Origin: Whitmania pigra
Taxonomy: Eukaryota; Annelida; Clitellata; Hirudinida; Haemopidae
NCBI GenBank assembly: GCA_021613335.1
Contig: JAJTWR010000431.1
Location: 620,001-684,000, forward strand
Direction of reading: 5' to 3'
DNA length: 64,000 nucleotides
The notes under the pieces: model-generated
The model's input: the letters and a program-made list of their open reading frames with translations, nothing else
Told to the model about the DNA's origin: nothing
Databases searched by the model: none
Part shown: positions 17,909 to 26,708 of the stretch, piece by piece
How positions within the stretch are numbered: position 1 is the stretch's first letter
How the letters are laid out: the number at the start of each line of letters is the position of its first letter
Program-made: the position numbers and the translations under genes

Positions 17909-18889
17909 ATGACGGAGCTTCCTTGGCCTGCGCTTCGAGCGCTCACTTCCTTTTCACCGGCGCCGGTCGATTTGGCACCGCTCGATTGGGAGGCGCTCGT
18001 CCCCTTCCTCATCGCCCATGGGGTCGCACCGCTCGCCGCCTACAACCTCGAATACCGCCTCGGCGACTGCGGTGCGCCGGAGTGGGCGGTCCACCACCTG
18101 TTGTCCATCTACCAGGGCACGGCCAACGACAACGTCATGAAGCTCTGGAGCTTGAAGCGAGTCTTAGGCCCGCTCGAAGGCCGACAGCTCGTGCTCCTCG
18201 GCGCAATCTCCTCTATCGAAGCCCTCTACCCGCACTTGGCGCTCCGCCCGTTGCCGGAGGTTCGACTGCATGTGGCTCCGCGCGACGTCGGCCCGCTCTC
18301 GGGCTACCTCGAGCGCATGGGGCTCACCGCTGAGCCGAGCCTGCGCGACGACGCGGGCGCGGAGCGAGCGTTTTCCGACACCCGGACTATCCTCTTTCTG
18401 CACGAGCACCTCTTCGACAAAGCCGACGCCGCGCTTCGCGAGCGCTGTGCGCCGCTTCCAGTCTTCGGCTCTTCCGCGTACCGACTCACGAGCGAAGACG
18501 CGGTGCTCTTCCAAGTGTTGCTCCTCGCGCGCACAGGCTTTGCGGCGCCGCTGATAGAGCACGTGGACCTGCGCGAGCTCATTCAGGGCGCACCCTCCCT
18601 CGGCGGGGCCTATCCGGCGCCGCCGGATCCAACGACAGTCCTCGCACGCGCCCGAGAATGTGGACTCACCCGCGCGCTCTATGTGGCCATGCAGCTACAA
18701 CAGCGCTTCTTTCCCGAGCAGGCTCCGGCGGCCGCCGCGCTCACCCCGAAGCTCGGCGGCTTCAGCCGCTCGGTCCTAGAGAAGAACTTCGTGGAGGGAG
18801 GCCTGCGCTTCGAGCGCACCAACCCCTCTTGGGCGGCCCGAAGACTTATTGGCCCTGCGGGGCGCTTCGGGGTATTGAGTCCGCCGTGA
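17909..18889 (+). CDS. nucleotidyltransferase-fold-like protein, catalytic residues unclear
   Basis: A 326-residue protein with resemblance to the uncharacterised nucleotidyltransferase family (NTP_transf_5 type) found in polysaccharide loci. The segment LLGAISSIEALYPHLALRPLPEVRLHV aligns in layout with the family's LKG...YP...RPMGDIDLLV block, but the two catalytic aspartates are not present, so it may be catalytically dead. GGAGA precedes the ATG at 17909. Its stop overlaps the next gene's GTG (18886-18889). The family link is tentative; otherwise it is a soluble protein of unknown function in a surface-polysaccharide operon. Confidence 0.55.
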   Translation: MTELPWPALRALTSFSPAPVDLAPLDWEALVPFLIAHGVAPLAAYNLEYRLGDCGAPEWAVHHLLSIYQGTANDNVMKLWSLKRVLGPLEGRQLVLLGAISSIEALYPHLALRPLPEVRLHVAPRDVGPLSGYLERMGLTAEPSLRDDAGAERAFSDTRTILFLHEHLFDKADAALRERCAPLPVFGSSAYRLTSEDAVLFQVLLLARTGFAAPLIEHVDLRELIQGAPSLGGAYPAPPDPTTVLARARECGLTRALYVAMQLQQRFFPEQAPAAAALTPKLGGFSRSVLEKNFVEGGLRFERTNPSWAARRLIGPAGRFGVLSPP

Positions 18890-19791
18890 GCACAGGCTCA
18901 GCACCTCCAAAGGCAAAACTCCGCGACTACTTTCGTGCTCTTCGTCCGAAGCAATGGACGAAAAATGGCCTCCTCACCGTACCGTTGGTGTTTGCGCGCC
19001 AACTCCTCGACGTGCCTCAGGCGACGCGGACCTTGGTGGCGGTGCTCGCTTTCTCGGCGCTCGCCTCGACAGTCTACCTCGCGAATGATTGGTACGATCG
19101 CGAAGAAGATCGCCGCCACCCGACGAAGTCGAAGAGGCCCATCGCCCAAGGGCTCCTCGGTGGCGCTCAAGTCCTCGGCTTAGGGACGCTCCTCCTCGCG
19201 TTTGTCATCGCCGCCGGGCTCTGGCTCGGTCCGAATTTCCTCGGACTCCTCGCCGTCTATACGGTCCTCCAAGCGGCGTACACGCTGTACTTCAAGCACC
19301 ACGTCATCATCGACGTGTTCGCTATCGCGATGGGGTTCATGCTCCGCATCGCGTCCGGTGCGGCGGCGATTGACGTATCAGTGTCGAATTGGCTCTTCCT
19401 CTGCACGTTGCTCTTCTCGCTCTTCCTCGGTTTTGCGAAGCGCCGAGCGGAGCTCGTCACTTTGGAAGACGACGCGGAGAGCCACCGTAAAAATCTCGGC
19501 GAATACTCGCTCTCGGTGCTGGACCAGTTCATGAGCATCACTGCCAGCGGGGCGCTCATCTCCTACGGAATCTACACCGTGTCGACCGAGACGATTGGGC
19601 ACTTGAACACCGAGGCGCTCAAGTACACCGTGCCCTTCGTGGCGTTCGGTCTCTTCCGCTACATCGACCTCGTGCACCGCAAAAATGCCGGCGGCGCTCC
19701 CGAGCAAGTCCTCTGGCGCGACCGGCCAATCCAACTCGCGATACTCGGCTACATCGTGACGGTCGGTGTGGCGATTTACCTGAGCTCGTAG
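18886..19791 (+). CDS. UbiA-family prenyltransferase, decaprenyl-phosphate phosphoribosyltransferase-like
   Basis: A 301-residue integral membrane prenyltransferase with about nine hydrophobic segments. The first aspartate-rich motif is NDWYDREEDRRHPTKSKRP (residues 67-85), the signature of the subgroup that transfers phosphoribose to polyprenyl phosphate rather than prenylating quinone rings. Such enzymes make the lipid carrier for arabinose- or ribose-derived sugars. The GTG at 18886 is chosen for the GTGA overlap with the preceding gene. It ends the plus-strand operon and overlaps the convergent hypothetical gene by 16 bases. The exact substrate is inferred. Confidence 0.8.
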   Translation: MSTGSAPPKAKLRDYFRALRPKQWTKNGLLTVPLVFARQLLDVPQATRTLVAVLAFSALASTVYLANDWYDREEDRRHPTKSKRPIAQGLLGGAQVLGLGTLLLAFVIAAGLWLGPNFLGLLAVYTVLQAAYTLYFKHHVIIDVFAIAMGFMLRIASGAAAIDVSVSNWLFLCTLLFSLFLGFAKRRAELVTLEDDAESHRKNLGEYSLSVLDQFMSITASGALISYGIYTVSTETIGHLNTEALKYTVPFVAFGLFRYIDLVHRKNAGGAPEQVLWRDRPIQLAILGYIVTVGVAIYLSS

Positions 19792-20642
19792 GTCGCGGTG
19801 CGGCCCCGCGCTTCGGCGGTGAATACCGCAGTGAGTCCGAGCCCGTCGTAGGCGGCTTTACGTATGAGCGCGACGAGCGAGCCCATCTCTCCCACCCAAT
19901 CAACGCCAGAAAAACCCAACCCGACGAAGCTCGAATTGAGCACTGGCGCCACGTTGGTGGAACCGAGCCAGAACGCGAGCAACTCTTGATGTTCGTTGCT
20001 GAGCTTTAAGCCCAAGCGATCAGATTCGCGCAGCAGGATGCGCTTCAAACCTCCCGGCAATCGCGAAAAAATCTGGCTGACGGCGAAGGTAGAGCGCCAA
20101 GACCATCCGGCGCGAACGAGTTTCTCGTCGGGCAGAAACGCACCTAAATCTGGCGGGGTCAGCATCGCTCCCGGATTGAACTTCGGCACGTGGTCCCAGA
20201 AACCGCAGATGAGCGTCGCAAGGCCCCCGCGCTGGGGCCGGGAGTTCCACAACTTTTCCCGGTAGGCGGCGGCTTTCTTCGGCTCCGCGTAAGGGAACTC
20301 CACATCTTCCAGCATGAGGGCGAGCGTCACAGCGGTTTCCCAAGAAGCGCCGTAGGCTGGGAGGGGATCGGTGATGGTCCAGCCCCACGATTGCTTTTTC
20401 CAGCGCGAGAACATGAGCCGAGAGAGCGCGGTCTCCCAGTAGGAGCTTCTCAGTTGGGAGAGCTTGGCCCCCGCAGGCATACGCTCCACGGCAACTTCCA
20501 GAAAGCCGCGCGTTTCGTCGTCGGCGATGAGTCCGTGGAGGTTGCGAAGGACGGCCAACGCTCCTTTCTCGTCCAACGCCAACGCTGGAAAAATAACTTC
20601 TCGAAGAAATTCGTCGTCGACGGCCCTGAGGGCGACGTCCAT
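19776..20642 (-). CDS. hypothetical cytosolic protein
   Basis: A 288-residue protein with no signal peptide or membrane segment and no family I recognise. It contains tryptophan-rich stretches such as RWKKQSWGWTITDP and WSWRSTFAVSQIFSRLPGG and looks largely alpha-helical. Codon use matches its neighbours, and the frame is closed by a normal ATG at 20642. It is convergent with and overlaps the UbiA-family gene by 16 bases. It lies 38 bases upstream of nothing on its own strand but follows ptsN in transcription direction (ptsN ends at 20681), so it may be the last gene of an hpf-ptsN transcript. Confidence 0.55.
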   Translation of the reverse strand: MDVALRAVDDEFLREVIFPALALDEKGALAVLRNLHGLIADDETRGFLEVAVERMPAGAKLSQLRSSYWETALSRLMFSRWKKQSWGWTITDPLPAYGASWETAVTLALMLEDVEFPYAEPKKAAAYREKLWNSRPQRGGLATLICGFWDHVPKFNPGAMLTPPDLGAFLPDEKLVRAGWSWRSTFAVSQIFSRLPGGLKRILLRESDRLGLKLSNEHQELLAFWLGSTNVAPVLNSSFVGLGFSGVDWVGEMGSLVALIRKAAYDGLGLTAVFTAEARGRTATYELR

Positions 20643-20680
20643 AGCGGCACTTTACTTTGAAAGCGGATGGGTTGTGAACT

Positions 20681-21148
20681 TCACATCGCGGTTCGAGCGT
20701 CTTCTTCGGCGATAAGTCGGTGAATCTCCGAGACCGACTCAGCGTTCATCAAGCTCGCCCGCAAGGCATCGGATTTGAGGAGCCGTGAGACCTTTGCGAG
20801 GGCTTTCAAGTGCATGCCGGCGGAGGCGTCGGGGGCCAAGAGTGCGAAGAAGAAGTGGGATGGTCCGCCATCGCGTGCCTTAAAGTCGACGCCCACCCGG
20901 CTCATGCCGAAGCTCGCCACAATGGACGGCAACCCAGCGAGTCGCCCGTGGGGAATCGCAACGCCTTTCTCCATGGCTGTCGGCGCCGTCGCCTCTCGCG
21001 TCGCGAGCGCCTGCAAAATCCGCTGTTGACCGAGGCCCGGGGCCCCGACGGCTAAGCCGGTGGCGAGTTCGTCGAGCACACCCTCGATAGTGGTGGCTCG
21101 AAGCTCGGGAATTACCGAACGCTCGTCGAGGAAGTCGATCACTTGCAT
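20681..21148 (-). CDS. ptsN: PTS IIA-like nitrogen-regulatory protein PtsN
   Basis: A 155-residue EIIA-Ntr domain protein. The phosphorylation-site histidine is residue 67 in GVAIPHGRL, and FFFALLAPDASAGMHLKALAKVSRLL is the family's conserved second half. It receives phosphate from NPr and regulates potassium uptake, nitrogen and stress responses by protein contact. It follows hpf by 69 bases, the usual order in proteobacteria, but rpoN, which normally precedes hpf, is not here. Confidence 0.88.
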   Translation of the reverse strand: MQVIDFLDERSVIPELRATTIEGVLDELATGLAVGAPGLGQQRILQALATREATAPTAMEKGVAIPHGRLAGLPSIVASFGMSRVGVDFKARDGGPSHFFFALLAPDASAGMHLKALAKVSRLLKSDALRASLMNAESVSEIHRLIAEEDARTAM

Positions 21149-21217
21149 GACGCTGGGCTCTTACCGCAAATTCTGAACCACGGGAGAGCGAAAGCGCTGC
21201 CCCCCAACCTCACCACC

Positions 21218-21808
21218 CTAATGGTTGGCGGCAAAGTGCTGGACGAGCGAGCGCTTCTGGACCCCGGAGGCCTCAATGAGCCCGATGGTGGAGTCCCGGC
21301 GCCGGTAGACCACGTTCATCTCCATCGTGGTTGAATTTGTGAACACGTAGAATTCGGTGTCCATGAGGTCGAGCTGCATAATCGCCTCGTCGAGGGACAT
21401 CGGCCGCGCCAAAAACTCGTTCCGGCGAACCACTTTGCGAGCGTGCCGGTCGCCGTCTTCCGGCTCCTCCAGCACTTGGTGCCGCACCGAGACGGCCTGG
21501 AAGCGCAGCGAGTCGCGGGAGTGGTGTCCCTTGATGCGATCCTTGTAGCGCTTCAATTGTTTTTCGATTTTCTCGGTCGCGTTGTCGATGGCGGTGAAGA
21601 CATCTTCATGCCGCTCCCGGCCACGCACCAAGAATGAACCAGAGTGAATCCGCATGTCTGCGCCGTGCAGATGTCGCTCCAACGTCAGCACTACCGTCGC
21701 TTCGCTCGCGTGATCGAGATACTTGTCCATTCGTTCGAGTTTTTCTCGCGCATAGTTTTTTATGGACTCCGAGGGATTGAAGTGACGGAAGGTGATGTTC
21801 AGGTTCAT
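21218..21808 (-). CDS. hpf: ribosome hibernation promoting factor, long form
   Basis: A 196-residue long-form HPF that dimerises 70S ribosomes into inactive 100S particles. The N-terminal S30AE domain (residues 1-100) starts MNLNITFRHFNPSESIKNYA. After a variable linker, the C-terminal dimerisation domain has RPMSLDEAIMQLDLMDTEF and VVYRRRDSTIGLIEA. The ATG at 21808 has AGGAGG upstream and matches the family start. The 274 bases upstream hold no gene; an 11-base near-palindrome TTCCTAAGGAA at 21921-21931 is the only notable element there. Confidence 0.93.
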   Translation of the reverse strand: MNLNITFRHFNPSESIKNYAREKLERMDKYLDHASEATVVLTLERHLHGADMRIHSGSFLVRGRERHEDVFTAIDNATEKIEKQLKRYKDRIKGHHSRDSLRFQAVSVRHQVLEEPEDGDRHARKVVRRNEFLARPMSLDEAIMQLDLMDTEFYVFTNSTTMEMNVVYRRRDSTIGLIEASGVQKRSLVQHFAANH

Positions 21809-22082
21809 CGTACGTTCCTCCTCAGGAAACTCGGCTGGTGATACCCGGTAGCCTACTTGACCCACGAAAACTCGTCGAGGCACTGCACCAACGAAGCAAC
21901 GACGTAGTTGAGATGTACAGTTCCTAAGGAAGACGACGCGCCGGGGCTTTGATTTCTACGGTAACGAGCGGACCTATCGAGGGGGGAGTGTCAGACGCAC
22001 ATCGGGCAAAAGCGCCCCGAGGCTGCCGCTCGCAGCAACGCTGGCGCTATGGCCTACGGCGGCTGAAGCTTACCGGTCAAGT

Positions 22083-22697
22083 CTACCGGCAGACTGCAAC
22101 GGCCGCGAGCGCCCTCTTGATAGTGGCGACCTCGCTGCAGAACTCCGATGGGGCTACGATGCCATAGTACTTGGCCCCCGCCCGGGCGGCCTTTTCCAGC
22201 CGCGCGAGGCAGTCTTTACGCAGCTCGTCATGCTTCAACTTCTTCACTTGGACGAGCACCTCGCGCCGCCGCTGGCACAGCACGGACTCCACCTGTTTGT
22301 TGCGCTCTGCGCCAAGGTTGTACTTGGTGAGCGTCGCGAGAACCCGCGCCGACTGGGGCGACGCGTCGCTCGACAGGAAGCTCATCGCCCAATCGAAGCC
22401 CTTGCCCTGGTCGCAGGACATCACTGCAGTGCCTTCCACGCCGAGCACTTCCAGCTTCAGCTCGGTAGGCGGGCGAATCACGTCGCGCGGCGACCCGGCA
22501 TCCGGCGTCGGGCGAGCGGGCGCGGCGCTGCATTCCCGCTTCCACTCGGGACTTTTGCTCGCGAGCGCGTCGAAGAACACCGCGTCTTCCAGCACCATTA
22601 AGTCGGGGCAAGATTTCACTGCATGTGCGCTCGCCGCTACAAGGAATGAGACCGCCACGAGGACGCGCGAGTGCTGTGCCAAGAGCTTCGAGTTCAT
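22083..22697 (-). CDS. hypothetical secreted protein
   Basis: A 204-residue protein with a signal peptide (MNSKLLAQHSRVLVAVSFLV, cleavage probably after AHA) and five or six scattered cysteines that could form disulfides in the periplasm. A proline-rich linker (APARPTPDAGSP) separates two parts, and the C-terminal half is lysine/arginine-rich and helical. No family is recognised. The ATG at 22697 has GAGGTGA upstream, which decides against a GTG two codons earlier. It lies 43 bases after nadK on the same strand and may be the last gene of the long bactofilin-to-nadK run. Confidence 0.6.
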   Translation of the reverse strand: MNSKLLAQHSRVLVAVSFLVAASAHAVKSCPDLMVLEDAVFFDALASKSPEWKRECSAAPARPTPDAGSPRDVIRPPTELKLEVLGVEGTAVMSCDQGKGFDWAMSFLSSDASPQSARVLATLTKYNLGAERNKQVESVLCQRRREVLVQVKKLKHDELRKDCLARLEKAARAGAKYYGIVAPSEFCSEVATIKRALAAVAVCR

Positions 22698-22740
22698 CGT
22701 CACCTCGCTTAGGGTGTTGTACGACTCGGGAGCGCACTCG

Positions 22741-23595
22741 TCACGCGGTGCCCCGCTCTCCCCAGCGCAACTTCTGGCGGAGAATGCTGAAGTAATCGAG
22801 GCGAGCGTTGCGCACTATCAACAGCCGGTGCTTCGACTTGCGCACCCGCACTTCGTCGCCGGGGCGCAACGGAAGGCTCGCCTGCCCATCCACAGAGAGA
22901 AACACGTCAGTCGCATCGCCGGCGAGGCGGGCCTGAATGCGCTGGTCCCCGGGGACAATCAGCGGACGCTGGGTGAGCGAGTGCGGACAGATGGGCGTCA
23001 CCACCACGCAGTCGACGGCCGGATGGACGATGGGCCCCCCGGCCGAAAGCGAGTAGGCCGTCGAGCCGGTTGGCGTGGCGAAGATGATGCCGTCGGCTTG
23101 GTAGGAGGCGACGAAGATGTCATCGAGCCACACGTCGTGGGTCGACATGCGGGTCAGCACTCCTTTGTTGATGACCACGTCGTTCAGCACCTCGCGGGCG
23201 AACACCACTTCGTTCCCCCGACAGAGCTCCGCGTGCAACTTCATGCGCGAGTCGATATGGGCGCGCCCGGCGAGCACGTCATCAATCGCTTCGAAGGCTC
23301 GCTCCCGTGGGGTCTCGGTCATGAAGCCGAGCGAGCCGCGGTGGATGCCGAGCACCGGCACGCTTCGGTCGCCGAGGAGGCGCGCCGCATAGAGCAGCGT
23401 ACCGTCGCCGCCAAGAGCGACCATGAGCTCCGCCTCTCGCCCGAGGTCCTCGCTGGGGACGCCCTTGCGACCCAAGGTCTGTGCGAGCGCTTCTTCCAGC
23501 AAGAAGGTGAGGCCCCGGAAGTGCTCGACAATTGCCAAGGCGAGCTGCGCCGCATCGGCATGACCGGGGCGTACGACGATGCCAATGTTGTTCAT
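22741..23595 (-). CDS. nadK: NAD kinase
   Basis: Phosphorylates NAD to NADP, the only route to NADP in the cell. The 284-residue product has the GGDGT motif at 62-66 and the second conserved block PTGSTAYSLSAGGPI in the middle, plus LNDVVINKG. Its ATG overlaps the stop of the upstream transporter/HEAT/cNMP gene by four bases (23592-23595), so the two are translated together. Confidence 0.94.
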   Translation of the reverse strand: MNNIGIVVRPGHADAAQLALAIVEHFRGLTFLLEEALAQTLGRKGVPSEDLGREAELMVALGGDGTLLYAARLLGDRSVPVLGIHRGSLGFMTETPRERAFEAIDDVLAGRAHIDSRMKLHAELCRGNEVVFAREVLNDVVINKGVLTRMSTHDVWLDDIFVASYQADGIIFATPTGSTAYSLSAGGPIVHPAVDCVVVTPICPHSLTQRPLIVPGDQRIQARLAGDATDVFLSVDGQASLPLRPGDEVRVRKSKHRLLIVRNARLDYFSILRQKLRWGERGTA

Positions 23596-26500
23596 GTTTC
23601 CTTCTCCAACGAAATCTCGCGGAACTCGCCGCGCAGGCGCTCGCGCAGCGCTTCGAGCGCCGGTGGATCGCCGGTTATCGCTCGACGGGTCATGGCAACT
23701 TCCTGCGCCATGGTCATGAGCTGCCGAGAGACGACCCGGAACACACCCGCGAGGAGCTCCGGGCGGTCAGCGAGGATGTCGAGGAAGTCGCGGCGGTCGA
23801 TGATGAGCAAGTTGGTGTCCGCGACGGCGATGGCGTCGTGGTTCCGTGGTGCGCCGTCAAAGAGCGAAGATTCGCCGAAGGTCTGCCTTGCTTGGAAGGT
23901 CATCACCCGTTCCCCAGCAAAGGTCGCTTGCACTTGTCCGTCGATGATGACGTACAGCGCGTCGCCGGGGTCGCCCTCGGCGTAGATGTGTTCGCCCGCT
24001 CGAAAGCTGCGCTCTTTGGTCACCGCCGCGACTGCCGCGACATCGTCCACTTGGCTCTGCGCGAAGATATCGACGCCTTCCAGTGCAAAGAGCCTCCCAA
24101 CCATTTGCTCATTCATGTCGTCCGCTCGGAAGTCCTTCGAGTAGTAGCCTCGTCGGCGCGCGACTCGGCGCGCACAGGTGCGTAAGAGAACATCTTCAGC
24201 TCCGCACAGCGACTCTAGCCTATTCGGGAAGCGCGCCACATCTCCCGGTGGGCGCAAGAAATGTGGGGGCTCCACCTGAGGGAGCACGAGGGAGCGCTCT
24301 TCCTCGGACAGGAGGTGTTCCAGAAGCTCTATGGCCCACGCACGGCGGCTGCGATCCGACCCCATGAGGTTGACGTGCGCTTTGCGAAGCGTGAACGGAT
24401 CATGGATGAGCGAGAGGACTGCGAAGCTCATCTCAATCAACTGCGCTAGGCGATCGTCGAGCAGTCGGGCGAGGAGCGATTGATCGCCGAGGGCGGCACG
24501 GACATCTGCCCAAACCTCAACCAAGTCGTACCAGCGGGCGCGGAAGCGTTTGAGGCGCTGGACGACCATCGGCGGAGCGACGTCATAGACTGGGGTGAGT
24601 TCGTGGAGAGCGACGAGCGAGGTAATCACCCGGAATTCAATCGCCGGATCGTCGTCGACCTGTGCGTTCACGAGCACGTCGACTGCCTCTTGGCCGCCGA
24701 TGCTACGGATGATGCGCGGGAGTTGGAGGCGGAGCGCTCGCGGGCGAGAGCGATCGTCGAGCGTCCGCTGGAGAATCGGCAAGGCTCCCGGTCCGAGCTT
24801 TGAGAGGGCATCCCGGGTGATCACCCGCTCATCGCGCCAGCCCAAGAACCGAAAGAGCTTCAACGCGAGGTCTACGTGGCCACCGTTGCCCGCGGCGGCA
24901 ATCGCGTTTTTCCGGGTGAAGGGGTCCACGTCGTCGAGCAAGCGGGAGATGACCGTCTCCACGTCGCGCTGCTCGTAGCGACCAAAGGCTGGCAGTCGCC
25001 CGAGCGCTTCGGCGACCTCTCGGCGCAGCGCAATCGGCTGCGGGCTCTCGCGGGGCATGAAGCTCTGCAGCATGTGGTGTGCGGGCGCGTTGCGCGGGTC
25101 GATGCGCAAAAGCGCGCCCATGGACGCAGCAGCGAGCGTCGGCGAGGCGTCGGTCAGGTGCTTCGGGAGCACCGCGAGGGCCTCCGCCGGAGCGAGGGTC
25201 GAAAGCGCCCAGGCAGCCTCGCGCTTCACTGGCGTGGCGTCGCGCTCCAAGAGCAACTCCACTTCGCGGGCCAGGGCCACCATTTTTCGTTCGCCAGCAA
25301 TCGCCACTCCCCGCGCGCGGACATGAGCGTTTCCGTGGGCGAGCATCTCGCGCACCTCGGGCACATCGATGCGGCTGTTGCGGTCGAGGATTTCGACGAC
25401 GCCCAGCACCCACTCCGCATTGGGCGAGCTGAGCACTGCGCTCAAGTGTTCCTGGTCGAGTTGGGCGGTGACTGCACTCGGCTCGCCGGAAACGCGGGTC
25501 TGCACCGCCGACACGTAGTTCTCCCGAACCCGGCGCAGGGTGAGCAGTTGCAGAGCGCTCACAGCGATGACGAGCAGAATGGCGAGAAAGACATTCGCGC
25601 CGCCGGCGAGGGCGAGGACCATCGCGCCGATGACCATCGCGACTTTGCGAACGAGTCCGTCGACAGTGCGGCGCACGCGGTCCCGGTCGAGTTCCGGCAA
25701 GGGCGCGTACAGGAGCTGCATCGCCACCGGCAGGAGCGACCAACTGGATGCGCTCTCGACGATTTTCAAGGCCGACGCGCTCCACACTCCCGGCAACAGG
25801 AGCGCCGCAATGCCGGTAATGCCCATCGCGATGGGGAGCATGCGCACGTAGCCGATGGTGCCGAGGCGCGCGAGCATCCGACGGGCGAACAGGAGCTGGA
25901 ACACCACGCAGGCGATGCCGGTCACCGCCTGTTGGGCTGCAAACCAAGAGACCATCGCCGCCCGGTCGAACGCCTCGGCCGAGCGAACTCGGTAGGCGTA
26001 ATCCGCGAGAATTTGAATTGTCGCGAAGCCGAAGACCAGCAACGCGAGCCACCGCGCATACTTGCTGTGGATAAGTGTAGCGCCCACCGACGTCTTCTCC
26101 TTCGGTGGCTCCGAGGCGACGCGCACTTCGTGCTTAGGGTTCCAACGCCAGAGGATGCCGCTCACGAGCATGGCCACCGCGCCCACGGTGAGCAATGCCT
26201 CGAGCCCGACCTGCTGGGCGGCGGCGGTCGTCGCAAAGCCGAACAGCACGGCGCCGCACATGCCGATGCCGTTTATCCACGCGAATGCTCGACGCGCCTC
26301 CCGAGCATCGAAGGATTCACTGAGCGCATTCCAGAAGGTGAGCGCGATTTGGGTCGTGAGCACCTCGAAGCTCAAATAGGCAGCGATGGACGCGGGCTTC
26401 CATTCGAGGTGCAGGAGGAGCGCACACCCGAGGGTGATGGCGCTGCCGAGGAAGGCAAAGCCGGTTGGACCTATCTGCTTCAGCCACGGGCGCGAGCCCA

Positions 26501-26705
26501 CCGCTAAAATGCCAGAGGTGATACCGCCCACGAAGTAGAGCACCGGCAACATGCTCGGCGGGTAGCTCGAAAGCAGAAGCGCGTTGGCTGCCGGCTTCAT
26601 CAGCGCGACCGAGCCAAGCATCAAAAATTGGTACGAGCACGCGGGCCACAAGCGTGCCGCCCAACTCTGCGAGCCACTGAGATGCTCCAGAGCCCTCGTC
26701 TCCAT
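23592..26705 (-). CDS. transporter-like membrane domain fused to HEAT repeats and a cyclic-nucleotide-binding domain
   Basis: A 1037-residue multidomain protein. Residues 1-430 form about twelve hydrophobic segments arranged like a major-facilitator or ATP/ADP-antiporter (TLC) transporter. Residues about 440-800 are helical HEAT-like repeats (for example VREMLAHGNAHVRARGVAIAG and VKREAAWALSTLAPAEALAV). Residues about 890-1010 are a cyclic-nucleotide-binding domain (FRAGEHIYAEGDPGDALYVI, then FGESSLFDGAPRNHDA, which lacks the usual arginine placement of a clear cAMP site). The layout suggests a transporter or signalling protein gated by a nucleotide ligand. It starts three bases after the lipoprotein gene and is coupled to nadK. 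Substrate unknown. Confidence 0.75.
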   Translation of the reverse strand: METRALEHLSGSQSWAARLWPACSYQFLMLGSVALMKPAANALLLSSYPPSMLPVLYFVGGITSGILAVGSRPWLKQIGPTGFAFLGSAITLGCALLLHLEWKPASIAAYLSFEVLTTQIALTFWNALSESFDAREARRAFAWINGIGMCGAVLFGFATTAAAQQVGLEALLTVGAVAMLVSGILWRWNPKHEVRVASEPPKEKTSVGATLIHSKYARWLALLVFGFATIQILADYAYRVRSAEAFDRAAMVSWFAAQQAVTGIACVVFQLLFARRMLARLGTIGYVRMLPIAMGITGIAALLLPGVWSASALKIVESASSWSLLPVAMQLLYAPLPELDRDRVRRTVDGLVRKVAMVIGAMVLALAGGANVFLAILLVIAVSALQLLTLRRVRENYVSAVQTRVSGEPSAVTAQLDQEHLSAVLSSPNAEWVLGVVEILDRNSRIDVPEVREMLAHGNAHVRARGVAIAGERKMVALAREVELLLERDATPVKREAAWALSTLAPAEALAVLPKHLTDASPTLAAASMGALLRIDPRNAPAHHMLQSFMPRESPQPIALRREVAEALGRLPAFGRYEQRDVETVISRLLDDVDPFTRKNAIAAAGNGGHVDLALKLFRFLGWRDERVITRDALSKLGPGALPILQRTLDDRSRPRALRLQLPRIIRSIGGQEAVDVLVNAQVDDDPAIEFRVITSLVALHELTPVYDVAPPMVVQRLKRFRARWYDLVEVWADVRAALGDQSLLARLLDDRLAQLIEMSFAVLSLIHDPFTLRKAHVNLMGSDRSRRAWAIELLEHLLSEEERSLVLPQVEPPHFLRPPGDVARFPNRLESLCGAEDVLLRTCARRVARRRGYYSKDFRADDMNEQMVGRLFALEGVDIFAQSQVDDVAAVAAVTKERSFRAGEHIYAEGDPGDALYVIIDGQVQATFAGERVMTFQARQTFGESSLFDGAPRNHDAIAVADTNLLIIDRRDFLDILADRPELLAGVFRVVSRQLMTMAQEVAMTRRAITGDPPALEALRERLRGEFREISLEKET

Positions 26706-26708
26706 GGT

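Noticed and set aside
24876..26507. Long plus-strand open frame opposite the transporter fusion
   Set aside because: Arginine/histidine-rich shadow of a real gene, with no domain and no plausible start.
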